Below the pieces are notes generated by a model, which had not been told where the DNA came from, did not search any database, and saw only the letters and a program-made list of their open reading frames with translations. A program made the translations under genes and the position numbers. A DNA stretch of 11,506 bases, from contig DATDJF010000313.1 of the NCBI GenBank assembly GCA_036520715.1, positions 1 through 11,506 on the forward strand. The letters run 5' to 3'. The stretch comes from JAEUPI01 sp036520715 (GTDB taxonomy: Bacteria > Pseudomonadota > Gammaproteobacteria > Burkholderiales > Burkholderiaceae_C). Within the stretch, counting starts at the first letter, position 1. Every line of letters begins with the position of its first letter. Shown piece after piece: positions 1 through 8,728 of this stretch.

Positions 1-330
1 CTGGTCGAGGCTTCGCGCATCGACGGCGCCGGGCCGATGCGATTCTTCAAGGACGTGCTGGTGCCGCTGTCGATGACCAGCGTGGCGGCGCTGTTCGTGA
101 TCCAGTTCATCTACGGCTGGAACCAGTACCTGTGGCCGCTGCTGGTCACCACCGACGAGAGCCGCTACCCGATCGTGATGGGCATCAAGCGCATGTTCGC
201 CGGTGGCGATGCCGCCAACGAGTGGAACCTGATCATGGCCACCGCGATCCTGGCGATGATCCCGCCGGCGCTGGTGGTACTGCTGATGCAGAAGTGGTTC
301 GTCAAAGGCCTGGTCGATACCGAAAAATAG
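1..330 (+). CDS. ugpE: sn-glycerol-3-phosphate ABC transporter permease UgpE, C-terminal part (5' end outside window)
   Basis: The reading frame is open from base 1 and ends at a TAG at 328-330, giving the last 109 residues of a binding-protein-dependent permease; the family is about 280 residues. At the very start it reads EASRIDGAGPMRFFKDVLVP. This is the permease EAA loop (EA..DGA....F..I..P), the cytoplasmic helix that docks on the ATPase. Two hydrophobic segments follow, SVAALFVIQFIYGWNQYLW and then IMATAILAMIPPALVVLLM, and they are the last two membrane spans. The ending KWFVKGLVDTEK is typical of MalG/UgpE-like permeases. The specific UgpE call rests on the next two genes being ugpC and ugpQ; alone, the fragment shows only a carbohydrate/glycerol-phosphate class permease. 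The ugpC start lies 11 bp after the stop, so the genes are in one operon. Confidence 0.88.
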   Translation: MVEASRIDGAGPMRFFKDVLVPLSMTSVAALFVIQFIYGWNQYLWPLLVTTDESRYPIVMGIKRMFAGGDAANEWNLIMATAILAMIPPALVVLLMQKWFVKGLVDTEK

Positions 331-341
331 GAATCGAAGAG

Positions 342-1406
<1,065 letters not shown>

Positions 1407-1430
1407 GGCGTGCGGTACCAAGGAGGCGAG

Positions 1431-2180
1431 ATGACTGCGGCGCCATGGCCGTTTCCGCTGTGGATCGCGCACCGCGGCGCCGGCAAGCTGGCCCCCGAGA
1501 ACACGCTGGCGGCGTTTCGCCTCGGCGCGTCGTTCGGCCACACCGCGTTCGAATGCGACGTCAAGCTGAGCGCCGACGGCGTGCCCTTCCTGCTGCACGA
1601 CGACACGCTGGAGCGCACCACCAGCGGCCAAGGCGTCGCCGGCGAACGTGACTGGGCCGAGCTGTCGCGGCTGGACGCGGGCCGTTGGCACAGCGCGGCG
1701 TTCGCCGGCGAGCCGATCGCCAGCCTCGAAGCCGTCGCCGCGTTCTGCACCGCCAACGGCTGCTTGCTGGACCTCGAGATCAAGCCGAGCCCCGGCACCG
1801 ATGCCGACACCGGGCGAACCGTCGGGCAATGGGTGCGCCGGCTGTGGCGCGGCACGCCGGTGCTGCTGAGCTCGTTCAAGCCGCAGGCGTTGATGGGCGC
1901 CCGCGAGACAGCGCCCGAACTGCCGCGGGCGTTGCTGCTCGACACGCTGTGGCCGGGTCGCATGGAGATGGCAGCGTCGCTCGACTGCGTGGCAGTCATC
2001 ACCAACCACACGCTGATGGACGCGGCACTGCTGGCGCAGGTCCACGCCGCCGGACAGCGAGCGCTCGTCTACACCGTCAACGACACGGCACGGGCGCGTG
2101 AACTGATCGCGCTCGGCATCGACGGCATCGTCACCGACGCGGTCGACCTCTTTTCGCCGCGCTCGCCTTCGCCGTCTTGA
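1431..2180 (+). CDS. ugpQ: glycerophosphodiester phosphodiesterase UgpQ
   Basis: This 249-residue cytoplasmic enzyme hydrolyses glycerophosphodiesters to sn-glycerol-3-phosphate and an alcohol. No signal peptide or membrane segment is visible. The GDPD catalytic set is complete: HRG at 14-16 followed by APENT, E41/D43 in FECDVKLSADG, H56-D57 in LLHDDTLERTT, and E116/K118 in LDLEIKP. A GDPD-type C-terminal strand VYTVND and the ending GIDGIVTDAVDLF are also present. Escherichia coli UgpQ is of nearly the same length. ATG at 1431 is chosen because AAGGAGGCGAG directly precedes it, an excellent ribosome-binding site; an in-frame GTG at 1410 lacks one. The gene starts 24 bp after ugpC, as expected for a ugp operon. 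Its last 50 bp (2131-2180) overlap the 3' end of the convergent acetyltransferase gene, which is unusual for two real genes. Confidence 0.94.
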   Translation: MTAAPWPFPLWIAHRGAGKLAPENTLAAFRLGASFGHTAFECDVKLSADGVPFLLHDDTLERTTSGQGVAGERDWAELSRLDAGRWHSAAFAGEPIASLEAVAAFCTANGCLLDLEIKPSPGTDADTGRTVGQWVRRLWRGTPVLLSSFKPQALMGARETAPELPRALLLDTLWPGRMEMAASLDCVAVITNHTLMDAALLAQVHAAGQRALVYTVNDTARARELIALGIDGIVTDAVDLFSPRSPSPS

Positions 2181-2817
2181 GCGGCGGCTGTCGGCCGGCC
2201 GGCCTGGGCTGTGCCCCGGATCGCGCGGGCTCCTCGACACCACGTACGCGGGCGTACACCGCGGTATCGCGCGGCCGGCCGTGCACGTCCAGCGAATCCT
2301 GCCGCAGCACGCCTTCCAGCGTGAAGCCGCAACGCTCGGCGACCGCGCGGCTCTTCACGTTGTCGCTCGACATGCGAATCTCGACCCGCCGCGCGCCAAG
2401 CTGATCGAACGCAAATCGGGACAGCGTGCGCACGGCCTCGGTGATCCAGCCGTGGCCCTGCTCGCCGCTGCGCCGCCAATAGCCGATCTCGAACCGTGGC
2501 ACGCTCCAGTCCACGCGATGCAGTCCGGTGCCGCCGAGCAGGCGCCCGCAGCCGCCGTCGGCCGCACGCGCGAAGATGAACAGCGGCAGATCGCTGCGCT
2601 GCGCAAATCGAGCTGCCATCTGCCGGCACGTCAGTTCGGACTGCTTGCGCGTGGGCACTTTCCGGGCCCATGGCATCCAAGGCCTGAGTTCAGCGATCGA
2701 CTGCGCCACCGCCTCGTTGAGCGCGGCGCCATCGCCGGCTTGGGGCGCGCGCAGCAGCAGCCGCTCGCTTGGCAGCACGGGTGGCCAGTCGATCAGCAGT
2801 GGCTCGATGCTGGACAT
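2131..2817 (-). CDS. GNAT-family N-acetyltransferase, RimJ/RimL type, with basic C-terminal tail
   Basis: This 228-residue GCN5-related acetyltransferase transfers acetyl from acetyl-CoA to an unknown amine. The RimJ/RimL-type fold is recognisable: LPSERLLLRAPQAGD (15-29), then RFEIGYWRRSGEQGHGWITEA (108-128), whose Q-G-H-G is the acetyl-CoA pyrophosphate loop. NVKSRAVAERCGFTLEGVLR follows at 153-172, the usual N..S....E..GF..EG.LR motif. The domain ends near residue 194. About 34 further residues are rich in Pro, Ala and Lys/Arg and finish AAKRGRPRR, which resembles an AT-hook core (RGRP). The start ATG shares one base with the MFS stop (TGATG at 2819-2815), so translation is probably coupled to that gene. 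Relatives include ribosomal-protein acetyltransferases and antibiotic- or amino-acid-modifying enzymes; sequence alone does not choose between them. The last 50 bp overlap ugpQ. Confidence 0.88.
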   Translation of the reverse strand: MSSIEPLLIDWPPVLPSERLLLRAPQAGDGAALNEAVAQSIAELRPWMPWARKVPTRKQSELTCRQMAARFAQRSDLPLFIFARAADGGCGRLLGGTGLHRVDWSVPRFEIGYWRRSGEQGHGWITEAVRTLSRFAFDQLGARRVEIRMSSDNVKSRAVAERCGFTLEGVLRQDSLDVHGRPRDTAVYARVRGVEEPARSGAQPRPAGRQPPLKTAKASAAKRGRPRR

Positions 2818-4163
2818 CACGAACGCTCCAGCGCCGGCGGCGCGTGCAGCGTCGCCTCGCTGCCGAATTCCGGCAGCGCACCGTCCGGCTTGGGCAGCAC
2901 ACGCACCTGGCGGATCGTCGACAGCCAGGCCGCGAGCGCCGCCAGCAGCAGGCCACCCACGCCGGCGAACGCAAGCGCCGCGCGCAGGCTCACGTGCTCG
3001 CCGAGCCAGCCGCCGATCAGCGCACCAGGCCCCGCCGGCAGCAGGATCAGCCAGCGCATGGTGCTGGTCATGCGGCCGAGCAGCGGCTCGGGCGTCACCG
3101 CCTGGCGCATGGCCAGGAAGTTGATGAAGATCAGCACTGCCCCGATGCCGAACGTGAACAGCATGAAGGCGAACGCCGCCACGCCCCACTGATTGGCCGG
3201 CGCAACGGCCAGCAGCAGCCAGCCGGCGCCGCACACCGCGATCGCCAACGGCAGGCTGGGGCCAGGGCCGATGCGGCGGCTCAGCCGGTTGCCGAGCGCG
3301 CTGGCCAGCACGGTACCGGCGCCGAGCGCGACGAAACACGCGCCGATCTGTTGCTCCGTCAGGCCGAGCTCGCGTGTCGCGAACAGGATGTTGACCACCA
3401 TCGCCGCCTGATGAAAGAGCTGCCAGCAGCCCACCACCGCGGCCAACGCCACCAGCAAACGAGTGCCGGCCACGAAGCGCAGGCCGGCATGCAGGTCGCG
3501 CCAGAAGTGGGCATCCGCGCGTGGCTCGAGGCGCTCGGTGACGCGCACGCCGCGCAGGATCCAGGCCGACCACAGCAGCATCAGCGCGTCGACCAGCAAG
3601 GCCACCGGCGCGCCCAAGACGCGGATCAGCAGGCCTGCCAGACCAGGACCCACGACTTCGGCCCCCGAGCTGGCCAGCGCGTTCTTGGCGTGGGCCTCGA
3701 CCAGCCGCTCGCGCGGCACCACCTGCGTGAGCACGATCTGCGCCGCGCTGCCGGCGGTGGTGAACACCGTGCCCAACGCAAACGCGACCACGTACATCCA
3801 GGGCATCGTCAGCACGCCCAGCATCCAGGCCAACGGCACGCTGGCCACCGTGAGGGCCAGCGCGACCTCGCCGCCCACGTAGATGGGCAGCTTGCGCACA
3901 CGATCGAGCCACACGCCCGAGGGCAGCGAAAACAGCACGAACGGCGCGATCTCCATCGCCGTCAGCAACCCCATCTGCGTGGGTGAGGCATGCAGCAGCA
4001 CGGCGGCCGTGAGCGGCAGCGCGAGCATCGTCACCTGGCCGCCCAACGAGCTGACCAGGATCGACGTCCACAGCCGGCGGTAGGTGGCGTCGCGCAACAG
4101 ATCGTTGGCATCGAGCTGTGCGCGCCGACGCCAGACGACGAGCTGTTCGAGAATCATGTTCAT
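2817..4163 (-). CDS. MFS transporter (MFS_3 / EntS-like exporter type)
   Basis: This 448-residue inner-membrane protein has about ten to twelve hydrophobic segments from residue 31 to about 415. It reads as a major facilitator of the drug or siderophore exporter type (DHA3/EntS-like). The N-terminal 30 residues are charged and cytoplasmic. The loop between spans 2 and 3 carries motif A as GVWLDRVRK (83-91), the conserved G...DR.RK gate. Phrases such as ALPLTAAVLLHASPTQMGLL and QIVLTQVVPRERLVEAHAKNALASS are typical of this branch, whose proton-driven members export small molecules. The substrate cannot be read from the sequence. ATG at 4163 is preferred over a second ATG at 4157 because GGAG lies 7 nt before it. 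The next gene is a GNAT acetyltransferase joined by TGATG, so the pair is one transcription unit. Upstream lie inverted repeats that could be operators. The C-terminal 35 residues are polar and unassigned. Confidence 0.9.
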   Translation of the reverse strand: MNMILEQLVVWRRRAQLDANDLLRDATYRRLWTSILVSSLGGQVTMLALPLTAAVLLHASPTQMGLLTAMEIAPFVLFSLPSGVWLDRVRKLPIYVGGEVALALTVASVPLAWMLGVLTMPWMYVVAFALGTVFTTAGSAAQIVLTQVVPRERLVEAHAKNALASSGAEVVGPGLAGLLIRVLGAPVALLVDALMLLWSAWILRGVRVTERLEPRADAHFWRDLHAGLRFVAGTRLLVALAAVVGCWQLFHQAAMVVNILFATRELGLTEQQIGACFVALGAGTVLASALGNRLSRRIGPGPSLPLAIAVCGAGWLLLAVAPANQWGVAAFAFMLFTFGIGAVLIFINFLAMRQAVTPEPLLGRMTSTMRWLILLPAGPGALIGGWLGEHVSLRAALAFAGVGGLLLAALAAWLSTIRQVRVLPKPDGALPEFGSEATLHAPPALERS

Positions 4164-4173
4164 TCTTCTACTC

Positions 4174-4186
4174 CGCGGGGACCGCG
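4174..4186 (-). promoter_or_regulatory. Small GC hairpin abutting the MFS ribosome-binding site
   Basis: On the minus strand CGCGG-TCC-CCGCG forms a perfect 5-bp stem. Its last base is the first G of the GGAG Shine-Dalgarno at 4174-4171. A second CCGCGG lies about 20 nt further upstream (4205-4200) and could pair with the same arms, so alternative folds exist. Partial masking of the ribosome-binding site is possible. This is read from sequence only, and short GC palindromes are common at this base composition. Confidence 0.25.
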
Positions 4187-4227
4187 CATCCTTGTGAGAC
4201 CGCGGTCGATGCTTCAGCGAAACGGGA

Positions 4228-4245
4228 GGCGAACAACGGTTCGCC
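4228..4245. promoter_or_regulatory. Inverted repeat GGCGAAC-N4-GTTCGCC upstream of the MFS gene (operator candidate)
   Basis: A perfect 7-bp dyad with spacer AACG lies 65 bp before the MFS start codon. The inner GCGAAC...GTTCGC arms recur at 4309-4325, with similar left flanks (GGGA and GGAA). Dyads of this size and position are typical operators of dimeric repressors, and as RNA they would form a hairpin. The GAAC-N4-GTTC core resembles the Gram-positive LexA box. Proteobacterial LexA of this group normally binds a different sequence, so I do not assign the regulator. Confidence 0.45.
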
Positions 4246-4258
4246 GCTGCCGCCGATT

Positions 4259-4293
4259 TCTCAGCGGGCTCCGAAGCGCAAGCGGGGCTGAGA
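4259..4293 (-). terminator. Hairpin TCTCAGC...GCTGAGA after the small ORF (terminator-like, no U-tract)
   Basis: TCTCAGC (4259-4265) and GCTGAGA (4287-4293) are perfect 7-base inverted repeats around a 21-base GC-rich loop. The structure begins 5 nt after the stop codon of the minus-strand 66-codon ORF. No run of T follows on either strand, so it is not a classical intrinsic terminator. It may instead be the centre of a larger symmetrical element, because it sits midway between the two GCGAAC dyads. Confidence 0.35.
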
Positions 4294-4298
4294 GGGTG

Positions 4299-4499
4299 CT
4301 ACTGGAAGGCGAACGAATCGTTCGCGTCCACGCACAAGACCGACGACGGGTTGCTCGCGGTCCAACTGGCGGGGCCCTTGGGCTCGGGCTCGATCAGTTG
4401 CAAGCCCACGGATGCGGCGAGGCCCACTGCCACCACAGAAGCACGCACGATCAGCGTGCCACGGTCGGCGCGTCGATGTGTGTGTGCGTGCTGGATCAT
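4299..4499 (-). CDS. Possible small membrane protein, 66 residues, unknown function
   Basis: ATG at 4499 to TAG at 4301-4299 encodes 66 residues that I do not recognise. Residues 1-16 are polar and basic with a His-rich start (MIQHAHTHRRADRG). Residues 17-36 form one hydrophobic segment (LIVRASVVAVGLAASVGLQL), long enough for a membrane span or an uncleaved signal anchor. The rest is polar and ends DANDSFAFQ. GGGAG lies 9 nt before the ATG. A TTGCGG-N18-TAGCAT promoter-like pair lies 32-62 bp upstream of it, and a hairpin follows the stop; this arrangement favours a real gene. Against it, the ORF is short and has no recognised homologue. One of the GCGAAC dyads falls inside its 3' end, so the stretch could instead be regulatory DNA. 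The orientation is shared with argJ (92 bp upstream) and the MFS gene. Confidence 0.45.
   Translation of the reverse strand: MIQHAHTHRRADRGTLIVRASVVAVGLAASVGLQLIEPEPKGPASWTASNPSSVLCVDANDSFAFQ
4309..4325. promoter_or_regulatory. Second dyad, GCGAACGA-A-TCGTTCGC (operator candidate)
   Basis: A perfect 8-bp inverted repeat surrounds a single central base. It can also be read as GCGAAC-N5-GTTCGC, matching the dyad at 4228-4245. The two centres are about 80 bp apart, close to a whole number of helical turns, which would suit cooperative binding of one regulator. The dyad lies in the last codons of the 66-residue ORF, where it reads as Ala-Asn-Asp-Ser-Phe-Ala. Confidence 0.4.
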
Positions 4500-4531
4500 G
4501 GTGCAGGGCTCCCGCGCAATTGGGGTGCGCC

Positions 4532-4561
4532 ATGCTAACAGCGCGCCCCGTGACGCCGCAA
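4532..4561 (-). promoter_or_regulatory. Weak sigma70-like promoter candidate before the small ORF
   Basis: On the minus strand TTGCGG (4561-4556) and TAGCAT (4537-4532) are separated by 18 bp. They match the -35 and -10 consensus at three and four of six positions. It would start transcription about 25 nt before the ATG at 4499, downstream of argJ. Matches this weak arise by chance in long GC-rich DNA. The support is its position between two same-strand genes, plus a weak hairpin (4589-4570) just after the argJ stop. Confidence 0.25.
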
Positions 4562-4591
4562 GAGGGTGAGCCGCTACGCGTGGCGCGGCCG

Positions 4592-5821
4592 TTACGACCG
4601 GTAGTCGGCGTTGATGCTGACGTAGTCGTGCGACAGGTCGCAGGTCCAGACTTCGCTGGCGGCCGCGCCGCGATGAAGGACCACGCGCACCGTGATCTCC
4701 GGCTGCTTCATCACCCGCTGGCCGTCGGCCTCCTGATATTGCGGGTGACGGCCGCCCTGGCGCGCGACGTGCACGTCGTCGAGGTACAGATCGATCAGGT
4801 CGGGATCGAGGTCGGCGATGCCGGCGTAGCCCACCGCCGCGAGGATGCGGCCGAGGTTGGGGTCGCTGGCGAAGAACGCCGTCTTGACCAGCGGCGAGTG
4901 CGCAATGGCATAGGCCACGCGGCGGCATTCGCCGGTGTCGCGGCCGCCCTCGACGCGCACGGTGATGAACTTGGTCGCACCTTCGCCGTCGCGCACGATC
5001 GCCTGCGCCAACTGCACCGACACCGCGATCACCGCATCGCGCAGCGCCTGGCCCTCGGGCGAGTCGAGCGAGTGAATGCGCGCATGGCCGGCACGCTGCG
5101 TGGCCATCACGATGAACGAGTCGTTGGTCGAGGTGTCGCCATCGACCGTGATGCGGTTGAAGCTGGCGTCGGCGGCCTCGTGCACGAGTTGATCCAGCGC
5201 CGGTGCGGCGATCACTGCATCAGTGGCGACGAAGCCGAGCATCGTCGCCATGTCCGGGCGGATCATGCCCGCGCCCTTGGCGATGCCGGTCACGTGCACG
5301 TCGCGGCCGCCGACCGTCACCACCCGCGATGCCGCCTTGGGCAACGTGTCGGTGGTCATGATGCCTTGCGCCGCATCGAGCCAGGCGTTGGCATTCAGCG
5401 CGCGCAGCGCCGGCGCCAAACCCGCCTGCAGCCGCTCCAGCGGCAACGGCTCCATGATGACGCCGGTGGAAAACGGCAGCACCTGCTGAGCGGTGATCTT
5501 CATCTCGGCGGCCAGCGCCTCGCAACTGCGGCGCGCCCGCGCCAGGCCGTCGGCGCCGGTGCCGGCGTTGGCGTTGCCGGTGTTGATCAGCAGCGCGCGG
5601 ATGCCGCGCGCGGCCGCCAAGTGCTCGCGGCAAAGCTGCACCGGCGCCGCGCAGAAGCGATTGCTCGTGAAAACGCCGGCGACCGCGGCGCCCTCGTCGA
5701 GCGCGAACACCACCACGTCCTTGCGGTTGGCCTTGCGAATGCCGGCCATCGCCACACCGATGCGCACACCTGGCACGGCGTGCAGGTCACCTGCCTCGGG
5801 AGCGCTCAGGTTGACGGCCAT
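4592..5821 (-). CDS. argJ: Bifunctional glutamate N-acetyltransferase / amino-acid acetyltransferase ArgJ
   Basis: This 409-residue cytoplasmic enzyme of arginine biosynthesis moves the acetyl group from N-acetylornithine to glutamate. In bifunctional forms it also acetylates glutamate with acetyl-CoA. Family landmarks are AGIRKANRKDVVVFALDEGA near the start, LLINTGNANAGTG (77-89), FSTGVIMEPLP (118-127), and the self-cleavage site KGAGMIRPDMATML (182-195). There Thr193 becomes the nucleophilic N-terminus of the beta chain after cleavage at Ala192-Thr193. The ending is also canonical (CDLSHDYVSINADYRS), and the length is normal. The start is set at 5821 (MAVNLSAPEAGDLHAVPGVRIG); the frame is open to 5878, but that part overlaps secA and matches nothing. 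The gene begins 10 bp after the secA stop, so the two are probably co-transcribed, an order familiar in betaproteobacteria. No strong ribosome-binding site is visible (GAAG about 9 nt upstream). Whether the enzyme is mono- or bifunctional cannot be read here. Confidence 0.96.
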   Translation of the reverse strand: MAVNLSAPEAGDLHAVPGVRIGVAMAGIRKANRKDVVVFALDEGAAVAGVFTSNRFCAAPVQLCREHLAAARGIRALLINTGNANAGTGADGLARARRSCEALAAEMKITAQQVLPFSTGVIMEPLPLERLQAGLAPALRALNANAWLDAAQGIMTTDTLPKAASRVVTVGGRDVHVTGIAKGAGMIRPDMATMLGFVATDAVIAAPALDQLVHEAADASFNRITVDGDTSTNDSFIVMATQRAGHARIHSLDSPEGQALRDAVIAVSVQLAQAIVRDGEGATKFITVRVEGGRDTGECRRVAYAIAHSPLVKTAFFASDPNLGRILAAVGYAGIADLDPDLIDLYLDDVHVARQGGRHPQYQEADGQRVMKQPEITVRVVLHRGAAASEVWTCDLSHDYVSINADYRS

Positions 5822-5831
5822 GCAGCGAGCT

Positions 5832-8576
<2,745 letters not shown>

Positions 8577-8597
8577 GCGAGCTGGGAAGTGGGCGCT

Positions 8598-8630
8598 GCG
8601 CGGGGCAGCGTCGGCTGCTTCGCACCGCGC
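8598..8630 (-). promoter_or_regulatory. secA leader hairpin, start-proximal
   Basis: On the minus strand GCGCGG (8630-8625) pairs with CCGCGC (8603-8598), and inside it GCAGC-CGAC-GCTGC (8618-8605) forms a perfect 5-bp stem with a tetraloop. The structure ends 21 nt before the secA ATG. No T-run follows, so it is more likely a leader element than a terminator. The pairing is read directly; the regulatory role is inferred. Confidence 0.4.
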
Positions 8631-8656
8631 GGGCGGCGGCGCATCGGGGTCAAATT

Positions 8657-8677
8657 GGCGGCCCGAACCGGACCGCC
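8657..8677 (-). promoter_or_regulatory. secA leader hairpin, upstream copy followed by AATTT
   Basis: GGCGGTCC-GGTTC-GGGCCGCC on the minus strand gives an 8-bp stem (one G-U pair) with a 5-nt loop, followed by AATTTG. It starts 47 nt after the M23 stop and could be a weak terminator or an attenuator. An alternative stem, GCGGC at 8688-8684 with GCCGC at 8662-8658, uses the same 3' arm, so the two folds exclude each other. Confidence 0.4.
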
Positions 8678-8699
8678 CAGCGTGCCGCGAAAACGGGGC

Positions 8700-8728
8700 A
8701 GTTTAGCAGCGGCGGCAGCGCCGCTCAG
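8700..8728 (-). promoter_or_regulatory. Weak promoter candidate for secA
   Basis: CTGAGC (8728-8723) and TAAACT (8705-8700) lie 17 bp apart on the minus strand, at the end of the M23 gene. They match the consensus at three and four of six positions. A start here would give a leader of about 115 nt containing both hairpins. The evidence is weak; read-through from the M23 gene is equally possible. Confidence 0.2.

Noticed and set aside
132..341. N-terminal extension of ugpC
   Set aside because: It overlaps ugpE in another frame and matches nothing; ATG 342 begins the standard family N-terminus with a nearby ribosome-binding site.
2769..3986. Plus-strand ORF of 405 codons antisense to the MFS gene
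   Set aside because: The translation is Gln/Arg/His-rich with no domain, and the opposite strand encodes a clear membrane transporter.
2131..4163. MFS plus acetyltransferase as a mobile antibiotic-resistance cassette
   Set aside because: There are no insertion sequences, attC-like sites or integrase, and neither protein is close to a named resistance family that I recognise.
4228..4245. Assignment of the GAAC-N4-GTTC dyad as a LexA (SOS) box
   Set aside because: The core matches the Gram-positive LexA half-sites, but the inner spacer AACG does not fit that consensus. LexA of this bacterial group normally uses CTGT-N8-ACAG, and the downstream genes are not SOS genes.
4351..4569. Plus-strand 72-codon ORF opposite the small membrane ORF
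   Set aside because: It has no ribosome-binding site and an Arg/Ser/Ala-rich translation; the minus-strand frame has the better start, hydrophobic pattern and flanking signals.
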